From Fidelibacterota bacterium UBA2980 (GTDB lineage: Bacteria; Fidelibacterota; Marinisomatia; Marinisomatales; Marinisomataceae), in the NCBI GenBank assembly GCA_002348725.1, contig DEAO01000012.1, forward strand, positions 1 through 9,760: 9,760 nucleotides of DNA, read 5' to 3'. Position numbers and translations under genes: made by a program. This document shows positions 1-6,866 of this stretch, piece after piece (position 1 is the first letter of the stretch; each line of letters begins with the position of its first letter). The notes under the pieces were generated by a model. That model saw nothing but the letters and a program-made list of their open reading frames with translations. It was not told where the DNA came from and searched no databases.

Positions 1-145
1 CATTTAAATAAGGATCAAGTTTTAGAATATTTACTTTAAGACCAGAACTTTTTAATAAATAACCGATGGATGAAGCAGAGATACCTTTCCCGAGGCCGGA
101 CATTACTCCGCCCAATACAAATATAAACTTTGTCTTAGACTTCAT
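1..145 (-). CDS. pyrG: CTP synthase, N-terminal 48 codons (partial, runs off the left edge)
   Basis: CTP synthase makes CTP from UTP, ATP and glutamine in the cytoplasm. Only the start of the synthetase (amidoligase) domain is visible. It opens MKSKTKFIFVLGG and continues with the family's P-loop, GGVMSGLGKGIS (residues 12-23), then GYLLK (28-32), GLKVNI (35-40) and DPYLN (44-48), matching the conserved N-terminal block of PyrG in order and spacing. The ATG at 143-145 overlaps the end of kdsB by 11 bases, so it is probably translated after kdsB on the same message. No strong Shine-Dalgarno site precedes it (only a weak AAGAAGA). The neighbour fits: KdsB consumes CTP. The glutaminase domain and active-site Cys lie outside the window, so the gene's integrity cannot be judged. 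Confidence 0.93.
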   Translation of the reverse strand, partial: MKSKTKFIFVLGGVMSGLGKGISASSIGYLLKSSGLKVNILKLDPYLN

Positions 146-821
146 AATATTTTAAATCTTCTTCTATATCAATACTTCTATGTTGGAAATTAGTAATTAA
201 TATCTTAATTGCAAGGTTATTATCCAGGGCTCTCAATTGCTCTAATTTTAAATTTTTTTCGTTTTCTGTTTGTTCTAAAGCAGTGAATTTCATCAAGGTT
301 TCTTTACGATATGCATAAATACCGATATGGCGAAAATATTGTCTATCTTCTTCAGTTATTTCTCTTTGAAAGTCGATGGCATAATTATTTTCATCCAAAT
401 ATGTCTTAACAACATTAAGATTTGACAAATCATTATTGTTTAAATCTGTTGATGCTACCGATGCCATTTCAACTAATGGATCATTAAATAATAATATTAG
501 ATTGTCAATAATATCAGGTTCAATCTTTGGCTCGTCTCCTTGAATATTAACAATGATATCACAATCAAATTTTTGAGAAACTTCTGCAACCCTGTCTGTT
601 CCTGATTGATGATTGATAGATGTTAAAATTGAATCACATGCACTATCAATATGTGACTTAGTTTCTTCTGAATCAATCGCAATAACAAGCTTATCAAGAT
701 ATTTAGATTTTTTTGCATTGTCATATACATGTTGAATAATTGGTTTTCCATTTAAGGGGTGAATAATTTTTCTTGGAAATCTTGTAGAATCTAATCGAGC
801 AGGAATAATGCCTAAATTCAC
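135..821 (-). CDS. kdsB: 3-deoxy-manno-octulosonate cytidylyltransferase (CMP-Kdo synthetase), slightly short and atypical
   Basis: KdsB activates Kdo with CTP, giving CMP-Kdo for the LPS inner core in the cytoplasm. Family signatures are present: the N-terminal nucleotide-binding motif IPARLDSTRFPRK (residues 6-18), GKPIIQHVYD (25-34), HQSGTDRVAE (71-80), VNIQGDEP (91-98), HIGIYAYR (165-172) and LEQLRAL (193-199). At 228 residues it is shorter than the usual 245-250. The segment that normally reads YFSRxxIPW, followed by a loop, is here DFQREITEEDRQYF (150-163), and the C-terminus is trimmed. The start is GTG at 819-821, which overlaps the gatC stop as GTGA and is preceded by AAGGA six bases away. 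A related CMP-sugar synthetase for a modified Kdo is possible, but the motifs favour KdsB. Confidence 0.9.
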   Translation of the reverse strand: MNLGIIPARLDSTRFPRKIIHPLNGKPIIQHVYDNAKKSKYLDKLVIAIDSEETKSHIDSACDSILTSINHQSGTDRVAEVSQKFDCDIIVNIQGDEPKIEPDIIDNLILLFNDPLVEMASVASTDLNNNDLSNLNVVKTYLDENNYAIDFQREITEEDRQYFRHIGIYAYRKETLMKFTALEQTENEKNLKLEQLRALDNNLAIKILITNFQHRSIDIEEDLKYYEV

Positions 822-1129
822 TGGCTATCCTTTTTTACAACCAAAGGAATTTCAATATAGTCTTCTTTAGACTCAGGGCTATTATCAATAACCTTGTCTT
901 TTGGGATAGAGTCTTCTGAGTCATCTTCTCTTAAATCACTTGTTGCATCATGCACATTAACTAACTCTTCTGTATTTGATGTATCAATTTCATTTAATAA
1001 ATCCATATACTCTAAAATATTATTCATATCCTTTGTATGATTCTTTAATTCTGATTCAGATAAAGACAGTTTAGATAGTGTAGCTATTTTTTTTACTTCT
1101 TCTTTTGTTACTTTTTTTGATTTAGACAT
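818..1129 (-). CDS. gatC: Asp-tRNA(Asn)/Glu-tRNA(Gln) amidotransferase subunit C
   Basis: GatC is the small scaffold subunit of GatCAB, which converts Asp-tRNA(Asn) and/or Glu-tRNA(Gln) to the amidated forms. It wraps between GatA and GatB. The 103-residue protein has the family pattern: an N-terminal helix VTKEEVKKIATLSKLSLSE (7-25), NILEYMDLLNEIDT (37-50), the conserved LREDD (66-70) and a C-terminal NSPESKEDYIEIPLVV (83-98). The N-terminus carries a lysine-rich leader. The ATG start lies 16 bases after the second permease stop, with no clear Shine-Dalgarno site. gatA and gatB are not adjacent, which is common outside Firmicutes. The gene overlaps kdsB by four bases (GTGA), a typical stop-restart junction. 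Its length is normal for the family. Confidence 0.92.
   Translation of the reverse strand: MSKSKKVTKEEVKKIATLSKLSLSESELKNHTKDMNNILEYMDLLNEIDTSNTEELVNVHDATSDLREDDSEDSIPKDKVIDNSPESKEDYIEIPLVVKKDSQ
828..832 (-). promoter_or_regulatory. Ribosome binding site for kdsB
   Basis: On the minus strand AAGGA is followed by the six bases TAGCCA and then the GTG start of kdsB. The site lies inside the 3' end of gatC. It supports the GTG start and is one of only two clear Shine-Dalgarno sites in the window; both precede GTG starts. Confidence 0.6.
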
Positions 1130-1145
1130 AGAAAGTACAATTTAT

Positions 1146-2411
1146 CTATTCGTATCGAATAGAGTCAATAGGATTAAGGTTTGATGCCCTAATTGCAGGA
1201 TATAATCCAAATATAATACCCATAGCAGCACAAATTTGAATACTATACCATACCCAATTAAATGGAATAGTAGGATCTTGTTCCATAAAATATGCAACAA
1301 CATTTCCAAATAACAATCCAAGAACAACTCCAAAAATTCCACCAATAATTGAAATAAGCATTGCTTCAATTAAAAATTGTAAAAATATATCGATTCGTCT
1401 AGCTCCCAGTGCTTTTCTTACACCAATTTCTTTAATTCTTTCTGTGAGTGAAACGAGCATAATATTAGCAATGCCAATACCAGCAACTAACAAAGAAATT
1501 CCTGCCACCAATCCAATAAAAATCTGTAAGTATTGTGTAAAATCACCAAACGTATCCATTAATTGATCATTGGTTGCGATATAAAAATTATTTTCTTCAC
1601 CTGGTGGAATTTTTCGAATTGATCTGAATACACCAATTGCTTCATCTGTTGCAGCATCTAAGGTTGCCATCGATTCTGATTCTAAAATAAGCTGTAAATC
1701 AGCTCTTCTCCAATTTCTACCACCAAAATATTGTAAAAATGTTGAGATAGGTATACCAATCATACTATCCATACTCTGCCCTAATATCTCTCCCTTTTCC
1801 TCCATTAAAGCAATAACTGTAAATGGTATATTATCAATTTTAATTGTCTGTCCTACAGGATCAGAATAAGGAAATAATTCTTCTTTAATATCATAGCCAA
1901 TCATTGCAACACGTGCACGATCATTTAAATCCTGTTCTCGCAGATTACGTCCTGTAATAATGTCATATTTATAAAGAGCAAGAATTTCAGGGTCTCCACC
2001 CCAAAAACTATATAATCGATTTTTTAATTCTTCTTTACCAACACTAATTGTCCGATCACTTGGTTCTTCAGCTACAACTGCGGACACATTCTTTGTTAAA
2101 GTTAAAGTACGTTTTAATTGTTCATATTCTGACCATGTAATTCTTGGTTTATTTCTTGAACTTCGTCCTTCACCTCCAAAACTGATTTGCACAGGATTGT
2201 CTTTTGTAATATAGAATACATTAGTTTTCATCTCTTCAACTAGACCCGCTGTAGCTTTATCAAAAGTAGTTAATACTGTCATAATTGCAATAATAGAAGA
2301 AACACCAACAGTAATACCGAGTAATGTTAAAAATGTACGAAGTTTGGTTTGTCCAAAGTAAAAGAGTACTCCTGCAATTGCATCACTTAAATAATTAAAA
2401 ATTCTATTCAT
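1146..2411 (-). CDS. MacB/FtsX-type ABC transporter permease, second subunit
   Basis: Inner-membrane permease of a MacB-like exporter, 421 residues from ATG 2409-2411. Topology as read: a cytoplasmic N-terminal segment, one membrane helix (about 26-48), a large periplasmic domain (about 50-290), then three helices (about 297-323, 347-373, 385-408). The FtsX/MacB signature is clear: SLTERIKEIGVRKALGA (about 321-337), and the end reads SNLNPIDSIRYE. Upstream in-frame starts exist (TTG at 2424-2426, ATG at 2421-2423). I chose ATG 2411 because it gives the same 8-base overlap (ATGAATAG) with the preceding permease as two other junctions in this operon. It is a paralogue of that permease, best conserved in the C-terminal helices; the periplasmic domains differ, suggesting a heterodimer. 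The substrate is unknown. Confidence 0.9.
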   Translation of the reverse strand: MNRIFNYLSDAIAGVLFYFGQTKLRTFLTLLGITVGVSSIIAIMTVLTTFDKATAGLVEEMKTNVFYITKDNPVQISFGGEGRSSRNKPRITWSEYEQLKRTLTLTKNVSAVVAEEPSDRTISVGKEELKNRLYSFWGGDPEILALYKYDIITGRNLREQDLNDRARVAMIGYDIKEELFPYSDPVGQTIKIDNIPFTVIALMEEKGEILGQSMDSMIGIPISTFLQYFGGRNWRRADLQLILESESMATLDAATDEAIGVFRSIRKIPPGEENNFYIATNDQLMDTFGDFTQYLQIFIGLVAGISLLVAGIGIANIMLVSLTERIKEIGVRKALGARRIDIFLQFLIEAMLISIIGGIFGVVLGLLFGNVVAYFMEQDPTIPFNWVWYSIQICAAMGIIFGLYPAIRASNLNPIDSIRYE

Positions 2412-3624
2412 GGCGTAATGCATCAATTGGATTAAGGTTTGCAGCAGTCCTTGCTGGAATCATTCCAGATATTACACCTATGAATACACAAATTATAAAA
2501 GTGTAAAAAATTAATAGAAGATCAAAATCAACTGGAAGGCCTCCATAAGAAGAGAGTGCAATAGTAATTAACTTCACTAAAGCTATACCGATTGTTCCTC
2601 CAATAATAGAAATAGCAATAGCTTCACTTAGAAATTGAATCAAAATATTATTATTGGTTGCTCCCATTGCTTTTCTAAGACCAATCTCTTTTGTTCTTTC
2701 TTTAACAGAAACAAACATAACGTTCATAATTCCAATTCCAGACACTACTAAAGATATCCCTGTAACCATAAAACCCATTGCAGCAATAGCAGTTTTCAAA
2801 CTGTCAAATTGACTTTGATAAGCATCAGCAGAATTAACAGAAAAATTATCTTCCTGATCAGGTCTTAATTTTCGAGCAACTCGCATAATCATTGCAACTT
2901 CTTCTTTTGCTTTATTTAAATCTTCAGGTTTTGCCCTTAATACTAATTCATCAAAACCCCATCTTGTTAAGATACGCTTAAAGGTTGTTGAAGGCATAAT
3001 AACAAGATTATCAAGTGTCCCTCCTGGAACCATACCCATGCCTTGCTCTTTTAATTCTCCAATGATTTCAACAGTAACGCCTCCAATTTTTATCTTTTGT
3101 CCTATTGGGCTTTCTCCATCAAAAAAGCCTTCACGAACTTTTCCTCCAACGATGACAACTCTTCTTTGTAAATCCCATTCATTTTGTGAGAAAAATCTAC
3201 CATTTACAACTTTTGTACCACTCAACATATCACCATAGCTCGGATATACACCATTAATTTGTAACCAAGAAGCTTTATTTTGATATGTGGCTTTTATCCA
3301 AGTATTCTTCTTAACAGAAACATCAGTAACATATTCACTATATTGATTAATATAGCTGAGAGATTCTTCTTTAACCTTTGGACGATTACGATATTTCCAC
3401 CAATCAAAATCAAATGACCATGGCCATGTAGAGACATATAACTTATCATTTCCATAATAAGCCATTGATTTCGCAAATTCTTTATCAATACTTGAAACTC
3501 CAGCAGTAACAATGCTAACTGTAAAAATTCCGATTGTTAAACCTAAAGAAGTTAACGCAACTCTTACAATATTAGATCTAATTGCTGAAAGGCCAATTAA
3601 AATATTCTTTATTATATCATTCAT
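2404..3624 (-). CDS. MacB/FtsX-type ABC transporter permease, first subunit
   Basis: Inner-membrane permease, 406 residues, partner of the next gene. There is one N-terminal helix (about 22-44, LTSLGLTIGIFTVSIVTAG), a periplasmic domain (about 46-275) and three C-terminal helices (about 280-306, 330-358, 367-390). The FtsX/MacB motif is VKERTKEIGLRKAMGA (307-322), and the end, ANLNPIDALRHE, nearly matches the partner's ending. Just after helix 1 is an aromatic-rich stretch containing WPWSFDFDWWKY (67-78), with no counterpart in the partner permease. The start ATG overlaps the ATPase stop by eight bases (ATGAATGA), with no Shine-Dalgarno site, so translation probably depends on termination of the upstream gene. 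No ATPase domain is fused, unlike classic MacB. The protein looks intact. Confidence 0.9.
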   Translation of the reverse strand: MNDIIKNILIGLSAIRSNIVRVALTSLGLTIGIFTVSIVTAGVSSIDKEFAKSMAYYGNDKLYVSTWPWSFDFDWWKYRNRPKVKEESLSYINQYSEYVTDVSVKKNTWIKATYQNKASWLQINGVYPSYGDMLSGTKVVNGRFFSQNEWDLQRRVVIVGGKVREGFFDGESPIGQKIKIGGVTVEIIGELKEQGMGMVPGGTLDNLVIMPSTTFKRILTRWGFDELVLRAKPEDLNKAKEEVAMIMRVARKLRPDQEDNFSVNSADAYQSQFDSLKTAIAAMGFMVTGISLVVSGIGIMNVMFVSVKERTKEIGLRKAMGATNNNILIQFLSEAIAISIIGGTIGIALVKLITIALSSYGGLPVDFDLLLIFYTFIICVFIGVISGMIPARTAANLNPIDALRHE

Positions 3625-4306
3625 CTAAAGTGATTTTACCATCAAAAATTTCTATTCTTCTTTTTGCGCGTTTTGCAACTGATTTTTCATGGGTAACAAT
3701 AATTAAAGTGTTTCCAGCTTTATGTAGTTTATCAAGAAATTTTAAAATTTCTTCACCACTCTTTGAATCTAGATTTCCAGTTGGTTCATCTGCTAAAATA
3801 ATAGATGGCTTATTTACTAAAGCACGAGCAATTGCTACGCGTTGTCTTTGTCCACCAGAAAGCTCATTTGGTTTATGAGACATTCTATCAGACAATCCAA
3901 CAATATTTAATGCTTCTTTTGATCGTTCAAGTCTTTCTTTCCTGTTTAATGAAGAATAAATTAATGGTACTTCTACATTTTGAACTGCATTAAGTTTTGG
4001 TAAAAGATTAAAAGTTTGAAAAACAAAACCAATCTTTTCGTTTCTAATATTAGCAAGTTGACTATCATTCATTTTTGATATCAATTGGTTATTAAATTTA
4101 TAAGTTCCATTTGTTGGAACATCCAAACATCCAATAATATTCATTAATGTAGATTTACCTGAACCAGATGGTCCCATAATAGATATAAAATCATTTTCAT
4201 ATATACTTAATGAAGCCTTGTCTAAAGCTTTAACAACATTATCTCCTAAATGATAAATCTTGGAGATTGACTTGATTGAAATTATTTCTTTTTTTGATTT
4301 AGCCAC
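3617..4306 (-). CDS. ABC transporter ATP-binding protein (MacB/LolD-type)
   Basis: Cytoplasmic ATPase subunit (229 residues) that powers the two permeases. All nucleotide-binding motifs are intact: Walker A GPSGSGKST (45-53), Q-loop glutamine in FVFQTFNLLP (Q97), signature LSGGQRQRVAIARAL (149-163), Walker B IILADEP (169-175) with catalytic E174, D-loop GNLDS (177-181) and H-loop IVTHE (203-207, H206). The length and the NLLP/GNLDSKSGEE pattern place it in the LolD/MacB/FtsE-like family rather than with importers. The start is GTG (4304-4306), overlapping the adaptor stop by eight bases (GTGGCTAA), without a Shine-Dalgarno site. The following permease overlaps by another eight. LolD is the main alternative name, but the linked adaptor and TolC genes argue for an efflux pump. 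Confidence 0.95.
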   Translation of the reverse strand: MAKSKKEIISIKSISKIYHLGDNVVKALDKASLSIYENDFISIMGPSGSGKSTLMNIIGCLDVPTNGTYKFNNQLISKMNDSQLANIRNEKIGFVFQTFNLLPKLNAVQNVEVPLIYSSLNRKERLERSKEALNIVGLSDRMSHKPNELSGGQRQRVAIARALVNKPSIILADEPTGNLDSKSGEEILKFLDKLHKAGNTLIIVTHEKSVAKRAKRRIEIFDGKITLDE

Positions 4307-5552
4307 GTTTACGACTAGATCTTTGTTTATTATTTGATTTGTCTTTTACTTTTACTTTTGCACCATCATATAGCTCTCTACTGATTGCAACAAAGCTCCC
4401 GGTCACAATTTCTTCACCTTCTTGTAATCCAGACAAAATTTCATAATCTCTATCTCCAACAATGCCAGTTTCAACAAAACGTTGTTCTACAATATTCCCT
4501 TTAACTACAAATACAACATTCTTGCCTTTGTTTTTTGCATCTTTATTATTTGACCATCGTTCTTTAGTATCAAGGGTATTTCCTGAAACACTTGATCCCC
4601 ATGGTTTTTCACCTTCATCCCCCATTGGTTTTTTACGAGGAGATGTTAAAGACTGAATTGGGATTGCAATTGCTTGTTCTCTATTTTCTGTAACAATATC
4701 AACTGTAGCACTCATCCCAGGACGCATACCAGGCGCAACTTCTAACATCTGAATTTTCACTTGGAAATTAGTTACTTGTTGTTGAGACCCTCCGCTAGTA
4801 GTAGATGCTGCATATGCAACCTCTTTCACGACTCCTTTAAATTTACGATTTTGATATGCATCAACTTCAACTAATGCATAATCATTTAAAGAAACATCTG
4901 TAATATCATTCTCATTGACATTTACTAAGACTTCCATTTTTGATAAATCAGATAGCTTTAACAAGACTTGAGGACTAAACATTCCTCCTTGTGCTAAATC
5001 TCCAACTTCACCTTTTAAATAAGTGATAGTGCCATCCTGAGGTGCAACTAATCTTAATTTTTGTAAAGCATCTTCTTCTTGAATCAGTCGTGCTGCAGCT
5101 TGATTATAAGAACTTAAAGCAGAGGCATAGGAAGAATTACTAGTTTCCATTTCTTGATCAGATATTAAACCTTGTTTATATAATTTTTCTTGACGTGATT
5201 TTTTAATCTCTGCATTAGTTAAATTTACTTTTGTTGCTTCAACGCTTGCTCTTGATGCCTCAGTAGCTGCTCTTTGTTGACGATCATCTAATGCCATTAA
5301 AAAATCGCCTTTTTTGACAGGATCACCTTCTTTAACTGCTATCTCAGTAATATATGTAGTAGTGTTTGAACTTAGCTTAATCTCGATTTCTGGTTGAAGC
5401 AATCCATCTGCAACCACTTTGCTAGATAAGTCTTTTCTTTCAAGTTTTATCGTAGAAACTTCAATAGATCCATCACCTTTAGATGAAAATGGATTTACAT
5501 ATAAAACAATAGCTAATAAAACTACTACACCAATTATTATTTTTTTCTTCAC
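4299..5552 (-). CDS. MacA/HlyD-family periplasmic adaptor (membrane fusion protein)
   Basis: Adaptor that links the ABC permeases to the TolC channel across the periplasm. The 417-residue protein has an N-terminal membrane anchor (about 4-20, KIIIGVVVLLAIVLYV). A lipoyl-like half follows, with VKEGDPVKKGDFLMALDD (73-90), then an alpha-helical hairpin (about 91-165), the second lipoyl half VAPQDGTITYLKGEVGD (169-185), a beta-barrel with PGMRPGMSATVDIV (274-287), and a membrane-proximal domain ending SGLQEGEEIVTGS. A hydrophilic insert rich in Lys, Gly, Ser and Asn occupies about 304-343, and the tail is strongly basic (SNNKQRSSRKRG). The start is GTG 5550-5552, supported by AAGGAG five bases upstream. 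The gap to the TolC gene is nine bases, and the stop overlaps the ATPase gene by eight. Confidence 0.93.
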   Translation of the reverse strand: MKKKIIIGVVVLLAIVLYVNPFSSKGDGSIEVSTIKLERKDLSSKVVADGLLQPEIEIKLSSNTTTYITEIAVKEGDPVKKGDFLMALDDRQQRAATEASRASVEATKVNLTNAEIKKSRQEKLYKQGLISDQEMETSNSSYASALSSYNQAAARLIQEEDALQKLRLVAPQDGTITYLKGEVGDLAQGGMFSPQVLLKLSDLSKMEVLVNVNENDITDVSLNDYALVEVDAYQNRKFKGVVKEVAYAASTTSGGSQQQVTNFQVKIQMLEVAPGMRPGMSATVDIVTENREQAIAIPIQSLTSPRKKPMGDEGEKPWGSSVSGNTLDTKERWSNNKDAKNKGKNVVFVVKGNIVEQRFVETGIVGDRDYEILSGLQEGEEIVTGSFVAISRELYDGAKVKVKDKSNNKQRSSRKRG

Positions 5553-5557
5553 TACTA

Positions 5558-5563
5558 CTCCTT
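5558..5563 (-). promoter_or_regulatory. Ribosome binding site for the adaptor gene
   Basis: A perfect AAGGAG on the minus strand overlaps the TAA stop of the upstream TolC gene and lies five bases (TAGTA) before the GTG start of the adaptor. It is the strongest Shine-Dalgarno site in the window and fixes that start. Most other genes here lack one. Confidence 0.75.
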
Positions 5564-6827
5564 ATTGATATTTTTTATCAAGTGTTCCTAACAATTTATC
5601 CAAATTTGCAAGCTGGATTGCAGCATCGTATTTTGTTGTCACTAATGTTGAACTTGCTTGAAGTACTGCTAATTGTGCATCAAGTAATTCTAATATAGTT
5701 GCTGAACCAAGCTCATATTTATTTTGTGCTAATCTTAAATCTTCTTCTGCAGAAATTAATACCTCTTCATAAATAGGAATAATTTCTTCATAATTATTTA
5801 ATGTATTAATTAAGGATGATAATTCTACTTTTGCATTTATCCTTGATGTGTTATACGTCGTTTTTGATTGACCAAGTCTAATTTTTGATATTTGTACACT
5901 ATTTCTGTTTTTCAGGCCAGAAAAAATTGGAATACTAATTGTTAAATTTGCACTTTTGATATAATTATCTTCAAAAAATTCGCTAGTCATTTCTTCTGGA
6001 GAAGAAGCATTCATTCCAACGCTAAGATTAACGCTAGGTAAACTTGAACCAATGGAAGAACGAACATTCAATTGGTTTGCTTTAATTTGTGCATCAAGAA
6101 TTTTTAAATCAGGACTATTTTGAACCATAATACTATATGCTGTATCAAATGTAGGAATAATTAATTCTATGTTAACTTTTTCTTTCAATTTTAGCGGGAT
6201 ATCTTTCTCTATAATACCCATGCTATTTTTAAGCTGTTCTATGCTATTCTCACGATTAAGTTTTCTAGACAATAACGTAGATCTAGCAGTCCCATATTGA
6301 ACAGAAGCTTTTAGATAATCTGTTTTACTAACAGAGCCTAAATTATATCTTCTTTGCACTAAATCTAATTGCTTAGAAGATAATTCTAGATTTTTTTCAG
6401 CAATAATAAATAGTTCATTATTTTTCAGATATTGATAGTAATAAACATATACATTCGAAATAACATTGGATACAGATTGTCTTTCACTTTGTTTAGCAAT
6501 ATCATAACTATTATCACTATTTCTTACGTTTCTTACATTATTACCGAAGTTGAAAAGATTTTGGTTTAAACTTAAACCAGTAGCATAATTTTCATTTGTT
6601 AACGAGTTGTTTCCATAAGTTGTTTCACTAAATGAACTGCTTGCTCTTACAGTTGGAAGCAACATGCCGGCAGCAGAAGTTCTATTCAATTTGGCAATTC
6701 TTGTGTTCTGTTCTGCGCTTTTAATAGAAGCTTTATTCTCTAATGCGATGCGCACACATTCATCTATGCTTAAGCTTTGAGAAAAAAGCATAGATAAGAA
6801 TAATATTGCTGTAAATGTATATCTCAT
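5562..6827 (-). CDS. TolC-family outer-membrane efflux channel
   Basis: Outer-membrane exit duct of the tripartite pump. From ATG 6825-6827 it is 421 residues with a signal peptide (MRYTFTAILFLSMLFSQS, cut near residue 18-20). It carries the two-fold internal repeat of the outer-membrane efflux protein family. RRYNLGSVSKTDYLKA (about 159-174) in the first half corresponds to NKYELGSATILELLDAQ (about 369-385) in the second, each in a long coiled helix, and SIPIFSG (about 298-304) opens the second strand region. No lipobox Cys is present. An in-frame GTG at 6849-6851 would add eight residues (MSNKRKNI). Neither start has a Shine-Dalgarno site, and I prefer ATG because it gives a standard-length signal peptide. 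It follows cca closely and precedes the adaptor by nine bases. Confidence 0.92.
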   Translation of the reverse strand: MRYTFTAILFLSMLFSQSLSIDECVRIALENKASIKSAEQNTRIAKLNRTSAAGMLLPTVRASSSFSETTYGNNSLTNENYATGLSLNQNLFNFGNNVRNVRNSDNSYDIAKQSERQSVSNVISNVYVYYYQYLKNNELFIIAEKNLELSSKQLDLVQRRYNLGSVSKTDYLKASVQYGTARSTLLSRKLNRENSIEQLKNSMGIIEKDIPLKLKEKVNIELIIPTFDTAYSIMVQNSPDLKILDAQIKANQLNVRSSIGSSLPSVNLSVGMNASSPEEMTSEFFEDNYIKSANLTISIPIFSGLKNRNSVQISKIRLGQSKTTYNTSRINAKVELSSLINTLNNYEEIIPIYEEVLISAEEDLRLAQNKYELGSATILELLDAQLAVLQASSTLVTTKYDAAIQLANLDKLLGTLDKKYQ

Positions 6828-6866
6828 AATATTTTTACGTTTATTAGACACTAATTGTTTCAGGAA

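Noticed and set aside
1142..1369. Minus-strand 75-codon frame overlapping the second permease in another frame.
   Set aside because: Its hydrophobic Leu/Ile composition is simply the out-of-frame reading of the permease's membrane helices. The frame at 3294-3512 is rejected for the same reason.
2412..2426. Upstream TTG (2426) and ATG (2423) starts for the second permease.
   Set aside because: They would deepen the overlap with the first permease to 20-23 bases and add MMHYA-type residues with no family support. ATG 2411 matches the 8-base overlap seen at two other junctions.
3038..3238. Plus-strand open frame of 66 codons inside the first permease gene.
   Set aside because: It is a complement shadow of a well-supported conserved gene, with no recognisable domain or start signal. 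The same holds for other plus-strand frames at 3582-3878, 3805-3993, 4462-4656, 7105-7287 and 7894-8106.
3617..4306. Naming the ATPase and permeases LolCDE (lipoprotein release).
   Set aside because: The subunit count fits, but an adaptor and TolC are directly linked, and the permease signatures read as MacB-type. Efflux is the better supported call; lipoprotein or lipid export remains open.
6828..6851. GTG start at 6851 for the TolC gene.
   Set aside because: It is possible, but it has no Shine-Dalgarno site and lengthens the signal-peptide n-region by eight residues; ATG 6827 gives a standard signal peptide. Not decisive.
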